Shown: one piece after another, positions 41,231 through 51,056 of the stretch
Position numbering within the stretch: position 1 is the stretch's first letter
How the letters are laid out: the number at the start of each line of letters is the position of its first letter
Assembly: GCF_000002875.2 (NCBI RefSeq)
Contig: NC_009416.2
Coordinates: 565,501-629,500 of the forward strand
From: Leishmania infantum JPCM5
Lineage: Eukaryota; Euglenozoa; Kinetoplastea; Trypanosomatida; Trypanosomatidae
Reading direction: 5' to 3'
Length of the DNA stretch: 64,000 nt
Program-made: the position numbers and the translations under genes
The notes under the pieces: model-generated
What the model was told of the DNA's origin: nothing
Seen by the model: only the letters and a program-made list of their open reading frames with translations
Databases searched by the model: none

Positions 41231-41915
41231 ACCCGAACAGCACGATACAGCTCACATAAGGTAAAAGAACTTCACAACGGGAAAGTTAGAGGGGCGGAGA
41301 AGGACATGGTAGGCAAGTGCAGGTGTGAGGGAAGACGGGCAGGGGACGCCGGCAGTCCTTCAGCTAAGGCAAGGCAAGCACACCAACAACAAAAAGGCAT
41401 TGATCATGCGCCTTCGATGGGTTGCACACTTCCAAGCTGCGCCATTGCAGTGCGAAACGGCAACGAAAAAAAAAACGACTTTAGAGAGCGAAAACTCACC
41501 CGGGAGCAGGTAGGTCGCTAGGGGAAGGCAAGGGGTGTCAAGCGGAGATGCCCGTGCACGCAGAACATCTCCGCAAAAGACCCACGCCGCATGTGTTTGC
41601 TCTTTCCCACACAGCAGAGGAGGGAGGGAATCGCGGTAGAAGGCAGGAGAAGGGCAGCGTGTAAGTATCCGAATGCGCGCACGAAAAAAAGAATAAATAT
41701 GATAAAACGCAAGGAGACGACAAACGAGAGAGACACACATATCGCACCGCTGTGCACTCCAGGACTTTGCCCAAACGACGGGGAGAGAGAGAGCTCTGAA
41801 GGGTGCCCTTGTGGGGGTCGAAACCCAGCAAGTACATGCAAAACATCACATAATGCGGCCGCATCTTCTCGATACCCCCTGCCCCTCCCCTACCTAAAAA
41901 AAAAGGAAGTGCCCG
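41231..41915. other. Intergenic region
   Basis: Leader of the membrane-protein gene and 3' flank of the upstream Nudix gene. The plus strand has A runs at 41466-41474 and 41896-41904. No gene is supported. Confidence 0.5.
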
Positions 41916-42092
41916 CTAAACTGCTGTTTGCGCATGGCTGATCAGGTTCGTGGAACCAGTGATGGGGTAGCCACGCGACTCCAGAAGCGGCACGGCAGCA
42001 GCAGCCACAGCATGGCACACAGAACCCATCCCTGCCCTCTTCCTAGGAGGCGCCTTCTGTACCAAGTTTGCCAACGATCCCCATGCGGCCGA
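41916..42092 (-). other. Post-stop coding relic or readthrough tail of the upstream Nudix gene
   Basis: Immediately after the TGA of the upstream Nudix gene the same frame continues for 58 codons to a TAG at 41918-41916. Its first 46 residues align without gaps to the C-terminal tail of the neighbouring Nudix paralogue, with 22 identities counted by eye. The anchors are WGxL, APPxK, a Met and a Cys in register, AVAAAA-x-PLL, and YPxxG. Chance cannot explain this, so the segment was coding in the ancestor and may still be reached by readthrough. Confidence 0.85.
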
Positions 42093-42878
42093 TCAAAACT
42101 CTGTCCGAACGCCGCGCTTCGATCCAAGAGTGCCCACGTGTCGTGACTTCTCGCTTTTCAGTAGGTAGAGAAGGGGGTACAGCTCTTGGCCGTTGATGCC
42201 CAGTTTCTGCCACGCCTTGCGCTTGTAGCGAAATTCCTTGCGGCGTTCAGACACGATTTCGTTCCTTTTGATTCTAAAGACTTCCTCTTCGCCGTGCTCT
42301 CCCGACACGGCGGCAGACGGGTGTGCCTCGCACAAAAATGTGGCGGCCTTCTCAAGATCGAGTCCGAGCTCTTCCCACGTCTCACGCTGCGCCGTTTCCT
42401 GCGGCGACTCGTCGCCCTCACTGCCGCCTTGCACCGTTTGGCGGAAGTTCACCTTGCTCGTCCTGGCAGGCTGGCAAAGAAGAAATTGAGTGCTCTCATT
42501 CACGAAAAATGCCTGAACACTGCGACGATAAGCAAAGCCGTCTTGGCCGCGAGCAATCACCATTTTCGCCTCCCTCTCGGATAGCCGGGCGTGCTCATTT
42601 GCGAGTTTGACCGTCTCCACCTTCTTTGATGTCGCTCTGCCGTCGTCCTTCTTCCCTCCAGATGGGGAGCCGCCATCAGCGATCGCAGAAGCTCTACGGT
42701 GCTCTGTCGAAGGGGCGGGGATCGCAGTCTTCCCCCTCCTGCTCTGTTGAGAGTTCTGCGGATGTGGGTGAGAGGAGCGCTTCCTGTGCGCTGAGGACGG
42801 TGCGGCTGGGAAAACTGGAGGTGAAGACCCATCAGCCGCGGGACCCTCGTGAGACGCCGGCAAAGATGGTACATTCAT
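42093..42878 (-). CDS. Nudix hydrolase, RppH-like, upstream paralogue (261 residues, shortened C-terminus)
   Basis: Probable pyrophosphohydrolase acting on a nucleoside polyphosphate or a 5' phosphate of RNA. The Nudix box at 151-173 fits the consensus G-x5-E-x7-R-E-U-x-E-E-x-G-U exactly (GGSEGDESPQETAQRETWEE...). Upstream, AYRRSVQAFFVN and FRQTVQGG match the RppH/Ap4A-hydrolase layout (YR.NV ... WQFPQGG). Residues 1-90 are a Ser/Pro/Arg-rich extension. The start at 42878 is the first ATG after an ideal acceptor (CTTTTTTAG, AG at 42899-42898), so the longer frame to 43100 lies upstream of the transcript. The protein ends GVRTEF followed by TGA, exactly where its paralogue at 43939-44673 continues for 53 more residues. 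The body is otherwise intact and roughly half identical to the paralogue by eye. Confidence 0.88.
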   Translation of the reverse strand: MNVPSLPASHEGPAADGSSPPVFPAAPSSAHRKRSSHPHPQNSQQSRRGKTAIPAPSTEHRRASAIADGGSPSGGKKDDGRATSKKVETVKLANEHARLSEREAKMVIARGQDGFAYRRSVQAFFVNESTQFLLCQPARTSKVNFRQTVQGGSEGDESPQETAQRETWEELGLDLEKAATFLCEAHPSAAVSGEHGEEEVFRIKRNEIVSERRKEFRYKRKAWQKLGINGQELYPLLYLLKSEKSRHVGTLGSKRGVRTEF

Positions 42879-43938
42879 GTTCGACTTGTGTGGGGTCCTA
42901 AAAAAGTTGTGAGGACAGAACAGAAGGGAGAAAACACAAACAAGGGCGCAAGGGTGTTTCCACGAGAAACAGTAGGGGCAGCACAGAGTCGAATACACAG
43001 AGGAAACAAAAACGAAAAAATAGCCAGCACACGCGAGCAAAGACAGCTGCAGAGAAGCCAAAGAGATACGTGGCAAGCGTGCCGCTACAACAGCACTCAC
43101 AAGCGATATATATATATATATATATTCCTGCTGGCTGCGCTAGAGCCAGGGAGAGGCGCACACAAGAAAAAAGACCCGCTAAACGAGGAACAAGGCGACA
43201 AGTGGCGCAAGACGCCAGTGGAGGATGCAAGACATATTCGACCGAGAGCCGTTCGCAAGATCAACCCTGTTCACCCCTCTGCAGTGGCAAAACAAAAATA
43301 GACTGCAAAAAAAAAGTTGCCACAGGTGAAGCGACGGAGGCACGCGCGTGTAATCCTTGCTCCTGTGAGAGCTGAGATGCACAGCACACGCAAAGAGAGA
43401 GAGACAAGCACAAGTCTTGAGAAACCACCCTAGATGCAGCCATATACAAACAAGGAAGAGTCCCCACACTTGTCTGTCTGTGGGTACGCGGTGATGTTCT
43501 GGAGCGTCGCGACTATGAGGGTTGCGGAACGTGTCTGGTACACAGTTGATGTATTGTGCGTGTCGGTGCTCATTTTGAGCACTCGACGTTACATGGATAG
43601 ACTCGAAGGACGGGGAAAGAGAAGCATGGTGTATATAAGGTGCATACCTCAAGGTTGGGGGGAGTACAACGTGCTCCATAGGTCGAGCGCCGAGTATCTA
43701 CTATGCCCACCGCCACCCTGCAGGACATTGCCGCGTATGCTTGGGGAGAGTAGAAATGACGCACCCAAGTAGTGAGAGAGCACACACGCTCTCACGTTTA
43801 CGGTCTCCGCTATGAGCGAACAGCCGCCCTCCCCTCCACTCAACCACCACCAAAGAAAAAGTAAAGTGGGCTGAAATCGGGCCTTTTTGTCAAGTTAGCC
43901 ATGTGGTTGCCTTTCGCGGCAGCATCTACAAACAAACG
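42879..43938. other. Intergenic region between the Nudix paralogues
   Basis: About 1.06 kb, with (TA)n at 43106-43126 and an A run at 43307-43315 on the plus strand. No gene is supported. The frame 43179-43679 minus is compositionally poor. Confidence 0.5.
43106..43126. repeat. (TA)n microsatellite
   Basis: About 21 bp of alternating T and A, in the spacer between the two Nudix genes. Confidence 0.85.
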
Positions 43939-44673
43939 CTACGATACGTATGCGGCGATGCCGTCCAGCGGGTATCTCCAGCATTGCAGAAGCGGCAGAG
44001 CCGCTGCCGCCACAGCGGGGCAAATCACTGACATGACCTGCTTCTTCACGGGCGGCGCCTGATCCTCCAGGACACAGAGAGGTCCCCAGTACAGCAGCTT
44101 GAACTCTTGGCGCACCCCACGCTTCCTCGCCTGCACGTCGAGTTGGCTGATGTGATCCCGCGGCAGAAAAAACAGAAACGGGTACATTTCCTGACCATGG
44201 ATACCCTTCTTGCGCCACTGCTTTGTGCGGTATCGAAATGTTGCCCGGTACTCAGAGACGATCTCCCCGCTGCTGTTCAGCACGCCGTTGTTATCCTGCG
44301 GCACGGCCAGTATTCCTGCCGAGTCACAGCTGCCTGAAAGAGAGGTGGGGGGCGGAAGCACCTCCAACAGGAAGGTCGCGTCCTTGGCCAGGTCAAGTCC
44401 GATCTCCTCCCATGCCTCGTTGGCCGCCGTCTGCATCGGCGTCTCGCCCTCCACACTCCCGCCCTGCACGGTTTGTCGGTAATACCTGTTCGACTCACCG
44501 ACGGGGCAACCGATGAGAAATTGGCCATCCTCGTTCACGAAGAAGAGCTGCACGCTGCGGCGGTATGCCAGGGAGTCCGCCGCACGAATGATGACATTCT
44601 TCTCGGTAGACTCGTCCGCGTTGCCGCGAGTCCGCCTTGCCTTACTGTCCTGCAAAAGCATCGGCGCGAACAT
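43939..44673 (-). CDS. Nudix hydrolase, RppH-like, downstream paralogue (244 residues)
   Basis: Tandem paralogue of the gene at 42093-42878. It shares AYRRSVQxFFVN, RQTVQGG, the sequence after the box (GLDL.K.ATFL) and FRYRxKxWxKxGIxGQExYPxLxxL. The Nudix box at 71-93 has G, the first E and the E-x-x-E-E metal ligands (NEAWEEIGL). The usual Arg before the first of these Glu residues is Asn85, an unusual change because that Arg normally holds the catalytic Glu in place. Activity may be altered rather than lost. The C-terminal tail (~55 residues) contains AVAAAALPLL, a short hydrophobic stretch that could associate with a membrane or fold against the core. ATG at 44673 follows a T-rich tract with a TTGTAG acceptor (AG at 44731-44730). 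No N-terminal low-complexity extension, unlike its neighbour. Confidence 0.87.
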   Translation of the reverse strand: MFAPMLLQDSKARRTRGNADESTEKNVIIRAADSLAYRRSVQLFFVNEDGQFLIGCPVGESNRYYRQTVQGGSVEGETPMQTAANEAWEEIGLDLAKDATFLLEVLPPPTSLSGSCDSAGILAVPQDNNGVLNSSGEIVSEYRATFRYRTKQWRKKGIHGQEMYPFLFFLPRDHISQLDVQARKRGVRQEFKLLYWGPLCVLEDQAPPVKKQVMSVICPAVAAAALPLLQCWRYPLDGIAAYVS

Positions 44674-47600
44674 ATCAGCGCGGGCACCGGCGATGAGATG
44701 TGGTGATGAGCTTAACCTGGTGCAGCGACCTACAACGCCGCCCAGTGCGAGATGGCCACAGAAACGAGCGTTGCAGAAACGAAAAAAAATTTGCCACTAA
44801 AAAATATGTAGCAGGCGTCAAACACACACAGACTCACTTGACCGGGGGAGAGGAAAGGAAGCCGACACACTGTCGATGACGGGCATCCATCACAGACACG
44901 AAGAAGGCAGATTTGTGAACGACTCTCGCAGACGATCTCGAACCCGCGCCGACGCTTTAGGGGACGAACGGAGAGGTGGTGCCCCGTTTTAGTGCTGCAC
45001 CCACCCCTCCCTCCCTCCCTCCCTCCCTCCCTCCCTCGCCTGACTCGGCTATGAAAGGCAGTCAATACGGTGGTAGCTCGAAGGTGACGTGCACGACGGG
45101 TACTTTAGCAGCGGCTGCGAGAGAGACACGGAGAGCTACCAGTGGAGAAAAGCAGGCCGCGTATCAAGCAGAGACAAGAAAGTGGAAAAGGTACACGGGC
45201 TGCTTCTATGATCGGAACAGGTCGGCAAACCCATCATCTTGCTCTACCGAAGACATGGTTTTCAAGCGCATGCGGGCATTTCAAAAGCACAGGTGAGAAA
45301 CAGTGATGTGCGCCAGTCTTGTCTGGCTCGCACGCACCGCTGCCCGTGACTACCGAGTACCGCCCCATTGGCGGCGGGCCGTGTGACCTTGCATGTAGTG
45401 TAAGGCCTCACGCATCACCCGGGGCCAACACGGAGGTGGTCGACTTCCCAAACTCATTGGCGCTCTGGCACCTCCTAGAACTTGCGCACTGGCGGGTTCC
45501 CAAGGTGCTACTGCGGAATAAAAAAAAAGAAAGGCAGGGAAGAGGTCGCCATCGAGGTCGTCTACCTTGCGACAGGAGACCACAAGAAAAACAGATACCA
45601 AGCGAAGAATGCTGATGGACCTTGGACATGCGGCCGATGCCCACAACCACTCCAGCAGCGACCGCTGGCGAAGGTACGTCTCACGCTCGACAAAACTGGC
45701 ATGAGCACATCATTGAAACGTGACGGCTTTTTCGGCCGAGCTGAACCCGATCCACACGGCGCAGCTGTTCCGCCTATATCTTAACGAAACAAGAAGAAAG
45801 ATACACGCCTACAACCGGTGCCAGTGTGGATGCACACGGCAAAGACAGCGGCCTGATTGCGGAGGGAGAGGGAGGCCCTATCCCCCCCCCGCCGCCCCTC
45901 GACGAAGCTGACCTGCGGAAAGGCAAGTGATACCCGTTGAATTTGGAACCGGCAACTCTCTATTTTTCTGCGCATCCTGCCGCAGTGTGCAGCACAACTG
46001 AAAGAGCTCGACAAGGTAAAGGTCACGGGCAAGACATCGAAAGGGACGGCGCATCGTCACACTCCCGATGCACACCCTACACGCGCCGCGAAAAAGGCGA
46101 GGCGCTTCAGGGACTCGCACTAATCCACCACAGCGCCGGTGATGGATCTAAATGGCGAGCACTCGTTGGAGCATGGTGGCGAGTCTGCAAAGCGGCGAAA
46201 AGCGTACTCGCGTACCTGGTAGACGGACCATCAGCACGCGAGCCACTGAAAGAGCCAAGCCGGCTGTGCGTGTTGGCCGCCGGCGAGAAAGGGGCGCAGC
46301 AATAAGTGCAGAGCAGGCAACGGAACGTCAGTGAGCCAACTGCTGCGAATAAACGGGTCACACCTCCTACATGACGTTGCAGCAGTAGAGTGCATCATTG
46401 GCCACCAACTCTCGATGCAAGACCACACGGCGCACGTCGCGAAGCAAAGTCGCCGCAACATCTTCGTCAAGTAAACGTAAAAAATCACCGATGGTAGTGT
46501 CACCCGTAGAGGAACGCCTCACTACACCTGGCAACAAAACTAAACGACGATTTGGTATCTTCCTCGCCGATGGAGCCGCCACATTGTGAGGGCCGGCAAA
46601 AAAAAGGGTTTCAACCCTGCTCACCGCTTGATGAGATCAGGTATTCGACTACAAAATTTTTTGTGAGGTGGGTGGGTGGGTGGGCGGCAATCAGCAGATG
46701 CGACGCACTGCTGCCAGTCAAAGTGCGCAGGATATTGAACGCAAAATCTCTGTAGAGCCATCTAGACGGCCGCCATGAAAGCCTGCCTCCAAGAAGGCAG
46801 CTACACATGAATCTCAGCCTGCACCTGGAGTGTACAAGGCTGTCTTTCTTATTTTATGAGTAGCAGAAAATAGACGCTATGATCATCTGGCGGGTAGGTG
46901 GCTACGGCAGGGGGTGTCCGTGAAGGGGTGGAAGGTGCGCTGACCCGCAGGATATGCCCTCGAGCGCATATCCCAGTTATGATCTGCTAGACCTTGGGTG
47001 GCATTGCGGCCCAGAAGCGTCATGAGCAGGATTAAGGCACCCACGCGCACACCCTCTTTTCCGAAAAAGGATGAGCCCACGAAATGCCTGTTCGTACGAG
47101 CGAGTGTATCGCGGCACCTGATTCTCACAGATGGGCTGTTGGATGCCGTTCGGTGATGTCTATCGCCTCACTGAGCGATTACTCGTTGATGCTCTGCTTC
47201 CCTACCTTTTAGAATGTGGGGAGGGAGAGCTGGTGGGCGCAGGAAGGCATGGTAGGCAGCCATGCGCAATGCCGTCTGCTTCTCCGCCACTTGAACAAAA
47301 AAAGATTCGTTTCTATTCCGTGTGTTCTGTACTCACCAGCAAGGAGCATGAGCATGAGGTTCGATCACGCCGGTGCTGTTTTCTCCTGCAGCATAGGATG
47401 CCTGGCTTCACGTGTCGCCCTCGCTCCTCGGTATGCGGCGTGCTCGCTGAGTCACTCCGCCTACCTCCTTACCTTGGCCTCGCAAGTGCACACAGCCGGC
47501 TTCATGAGCCGCGAGGAAGAGTGTGCTCGCCTGAAAAAGAAAACCACGTTGAGCGTGAAAAGAGACAAGGACTGTGTGGAACGTTGACGCTGCTGATGTG

Positions 47601-48735
47601 AGAAGATAAGGATGCCGCCACGGCCGAGGGTGCGAAACAGGACGCACAGAGAGTACAAAGATCGAGCGAAGGGAAGCATGTCGCCGCTTGACGTCACGTA
47701 GAGCGTCCTTGGCACACACGCAAACGTGCTCCTGAGGTGATCTACGGAGCATGCGGCCTCCGTTTGCAAGCGCGTTCATCTTTCTTTCTTTTTTTTAGGT
47801 TACATGCTCGAGGTCGCTGAGCGCAGTTGTTTACTGCCTTCTGTGTTCTTTCTGAGCAACTGTAGCAGTCATGAAGGTATAAACAGCAGGGGGAGCCCCC
47901 TCCCTCCCCCAAAGAAAGACATCCCCGCACTATAATCTAGTCTTGCATGCGGTTGTCGTGCAATGCCAGGCAGGCGAGGGGCGCAAGGCTGAGAAAGGGC
48001 CCGCCGCACAGGATGCGTTCCGGCGACGAATGAGAACGACGCTAAGAACACCAAAAAAAAAACACGTTGACCTTTTTTTCTGTCGTTTCTTTTTTTGGGG
48101 GGGGGAGGACGAGCCGCTTCTGTTGAAAGCGCTCCGACAGCGATACGAACGTCTGTTGCCATCTCAACGTGCAACAGCCCCCCCCCCTTCCCCCTTCCCC
48201 AAAGGAGAGAAGAGCGACAGCTGAAAATGGGACAAAAAAGGCAAAAAGAAATGGTATAGCAGCGAAATAAAGACATGTGCGGCCTCCACCCATGCCCGCT
48301 GGGAACCCTCGGATGCGTCTTGCTCGTCGCCGTGAAGGAATACGCAGCAGAGGGTGGCTTAGACGGTCCTCTTCCTCGGCTTCAGCGCGGCGCTAAGCCC
48401 GCCCCGCAGGCAGAGCAGCAGGAGACCGTATCACCTTTGTGCACGAGGCCATGGCGCGGCGGAAAAAAAAATCTCTCTCTCGATAAATATATATATAAAT
48501 AAATAAATATAGCCAAAGGGGTCGGAAGAGGCGGAGAGGGAGGCGGTTTCGCGCTGCCTGCAAACGCCAACAAAGCGCAAGGCACTCGGAAAAGGCACAA
48601 CGAGTAGCGAGGTGGCCATGCAGCGAGGAGGGGGGGGAGGATGCGCCCAAGGCACGCTTCTCCTCCTTTACAAAGGGAACGATGACGCGCGCAGAGCGCG
48701 ACGAAAAAGGCACGCCGGAACTCTCGAGGATGTGC
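44674..48735. other. Gene-poor 4 kb region
   Basis: The longest stretch in the window without a supported gene. It includes a (CCCT)n tract at 45005-45037, a (GGGT)n tract at 46671-46684, homopolymer runs (A at 45521-45529 and 48053-48062, G at 48097-48105, C at 48179-48187) and AT-rich repeats at 48484-48510. The part from 45050 to 47700 is less repetitive than other spacers and might be decayed retroposon or gene sequence. An unusually protein-like minus frame without an ATG is at 46367-46624. The left end carries the leader of the downstream Nudix gene and the right end the 3' UTR of the PSP1 gene. Confidence 0.5.
45005..45037. repeat. (CCCT)8 tract; (GGGA)n on the coding strand
   Basis: About eight CCCT units on the plus strand. 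The transcribed RNA would read (GGGA)n, a classical G-quadruplex-forming repeat, about 330 nt upstream of the downstream Nudix gene's ATG. Confidence 0.9.
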
Positions 48736-50073
48736 TTAGTGCGCCGACGAGGTACCTTGGAAGCCGAAGCGCAAACGGTGCGCTCGCCGTGACGGCACCA
48801 CATTTCGCGGTGCCTCGTTGCGCACTGCCGTATTCGTGTTCTGCATCCAGATACGCGCGTTGAAGACACGGAACAGCTCCTTGTTGAGCTCTCGAAAGTC
48901 AATCACCTCGGCAGAGTCGAAGAAGAAACTGATCTTTGTGCCGTCATACTGGTACTCGCAGTCGAGCACCTCCATGGAAAGGTGCAGGCGATCGGCAATG
49001 TCGCGACACGTGGTAAGCGCAAGCCGCTCCATGCTGACGTGCTCGCGATGCAGGCGGTGCACCTCCTCGTCTGTGGCAACACGGATGACCTCCATGATGG
49101 ACCCCGCGTTTCCCGGCGGCAACACGCCGGGGTCGAGCGACTGAATGGTATCCACGTCGTATGCCTGCTTGTGAGGATTCCACAAAGCACATTGCACCAC
49201 GAGCCCGCAGTCGTACCCGCGGTCGCCAGGCACAATGACGTAAGCGCCTGCCTTCACGGTCACAGGGCTCAGAAAGCGACGCAGCCGGCCGCGCTTGAAC
49301 TCCACATGCGTCATGTAGCAGAACTGCGACACCGGCCACCGACGCCGCCTCGGCTGCGCCGCGACGTCATCGGAGAGCCGGGGTTGGGTGGCGGAAGCAC
49401 TCGCAGGAGTTCTGCTCGTGTCCCGCACATCCGATCGCGCAAGAGAGGGTGTCAGTGCGACACGCAAAGGAGAGCCTTGCATAACACGCATGAGGGACAC
49501 ACGAGGCTCTTCTGTATCGAGCGGGTATGCACACGCGTCGACGCTCCGCTTCGCGACATCAAAGGGAGACTCTGAGTAGCTTATCCCGCACGAGGCTTGA
49601 TCAGAGGTGGCGCCGCTGGTGACGGTGTCTCGACTCAAGAGAGTGCACACCACATTCTGAGACTGGATGACGAGACGTCGCGTGTTCTCCATGACTGTTT
49701 GGAGGAGGTAAAGTGCGTCGCGCTCCGAAGCCCGACGCCAAGACAGCGCAGCTTGCGTTGCGCCAGGCTTTGCAGGATAGCCGTGCGCACCCGATCCCCC
49801 CGCGCTGGTAACGGTTGGAGATCGCGAGGTACATGTGACTGCAGAGGGGCCCGTCTCCGCCCACCCGTGCAGCTGCTCCGCGAGGAGCTGAAGATAGCCG
49901 TTCACGGCTCTCACTTCGGAGAGCACCTCCAGGGGACCCATACATCCCCTCTTGACCGGTAACTCGTCGACGGGTGCGAGCGGCGCCGTGTCGGTGGCTC
50001 GATGCGGCCGGCCGATAGGCGTGCAGAAGATGCCCTGGGTATCTGCAGAGGTACCCGCAGCCGCAGAGGCCAT
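48736..50073 (-). CDS. PSP1 C-terminal-domain protein, 445 residues
   Basis: Residues ~256-411 match the PSP1 C-terminal domain. The match starts at THVEFKRGRLRRFLSP and continues with GAYVIVPGDRGYDCGLVV, a helical segment (TDEEVHRLHREH...) and the hallmark DCEYQYDGTKISFFFDSAEVIDFRELNKELFRVFNARIWM (the family has EYQxDxxKLxFYFxAxxRVDFRELVxxL). The domain is found in yeast Psp1 and bacterial YaaT; in trypanosomatids such proteins turn up with cytoplasmic mRNA-regulating factors, but the molecular role is unclear. Residues 1-245 are mostly low complexity with a helical segment at about 115-145. The start at 50073 is the first ATG after a pyrimidine-rich acceptor (AG at 50164-50163); the longer open frame begins with a non-ATG codon. 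Confidence 0.85.
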   Translation of the reverse strand: MASAAAGTSADTQGIFCTPIGRPHRATDTAPLAPVDELPVKRGCMGPLEVLSEVRAVNGYLQLLAEQLHGWAETGPSAVTCTSRSPTVTSAGGSGAHGYPAKPGATQAALSWRRASERDALYLLQTVMENTRRLVIQSQNVVCTLLSRDTVTSGATSDQASCGISYSESPFDVAKRSVDACAYPLDTEEPRVSLMRVMQGSPLRVALTPSLARSDVRDTSRTPASASATQPRLSDDVAAQPRRRRWPVSQFCYMTHVEFKRGRLRRFLSPVTVKAGAYVIVPGDRGYDCGLVVQCALWNPHKQAYDVDTIQSLDPGVLPPGNAGSIMEVIRVATDEEVHRLHREHVSMERLALTTCRDIADRLHLSMEVLDCEYQYDGTKISFFFDSAEVIDFRELNKELFRVFNARIWMQNTNTAVRNEAPRNVVPSRRAHRLRFGFQGTSSAH

Positions 50074-51056
50074 ATCGAAAGCTCTCGGGCGTAGGTCTAG
50101 GAACAGCTGGTCTGTTCTGTCTACGCAATGTCGCGTGAGCAGGGCACGACAGCAGCTGAGAACTTGTGGTTCAAAGGGGTGTGGTAGGGAGAAGAAGTGC
50201 AGGAGCGCAAAATCTGCAGGTGCGTAGGCGGGAAGGTCACAAGAAAACAAAAGGGCCCGCAGTGTGAAGGGGATGGGTCGCAGAACATGTACGCGCAAGC
50301 ATCCGGCCGAAAGCGTGCGGGCGCCACTGAGGGATAGCGTTGCGTTTGTCCTGTGTTCTGTTTCGCTGGTACTCTTCGCCTTGGCGGTTGTTTGTGGCGC
50401 GTTGATGTGGCGTTTCTTTGCTCGCTGTCGGATGATCGCAGGGAGACCAGCGACTATATTTGGTGCCTTTGCACTTCACCGTAGGTACGCGAAAAGCACA
50501 TGCGAAGACGAGGATGAAGAGACGCGAGGGCATGAAAATGGCCAACGGTGGGAGCCGCATTGCAGGACGGGGGGAGGGGGTGGCACCTCTCGCACGCGAG
50601 CGGTGTCGCCATTTCCTTTTATCCCTTCCAACATCGGAAACGTGGCCGAGGCCAGTGCCTTCTCCTCGTTTAAACAGCTCAGCAGGACTAGTTGGCGCCC
50701 CAACAGAGACCCACGACATGACTGGCCATTTCAAGTATGCTAGTCCGTCGCCTTCCCCGCTTCCTAAGAGGACGCCCTCAGGGGGGGGGCGAGGGGAGGT
50801 GCCAGGTGTATGGACACTCCAAGACTAGGGGTTGGAGAGGGCGGGTTCGGGAAGGAGGTCTTCTGTACGCGTCTTTTTTCCCTTGTTTTCGGAGTTCTGC
50901 CGTAGAGGCGTGGAGTGGCGGCAAAGCGAGACGCTTGCGTCTGCCCATGACTTCCTGTGCACAGGAACACCACGACGACATCCATGACTGCAGTGGCGCA
51001 TGCACATTCTTCTAAGTGGGTGTTTCTTTCTTTGCCTGTTTACTCGCCTCCACTAT
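50074..51056. other. Intergenic region
   Basis: Leader of the PSP1 gene and 3' flank of the CLU-type gene. A plus-strand G-rich run lies at 50780-50788. No gene is supported. Confidence 0.5.

Noticed and set aside
40706..41521. Plus frame of 271 codons
   Set aside because: Mostly antisense to the 587-residue membrane-protein gene.
42879..43100. N-terminal extension of the upstream Nudix gene
   Set aside because: The extension lies upstream of the best splice acceptor (AG at 42899-42898) and encodes Cys/Phe-rich leader sequence.
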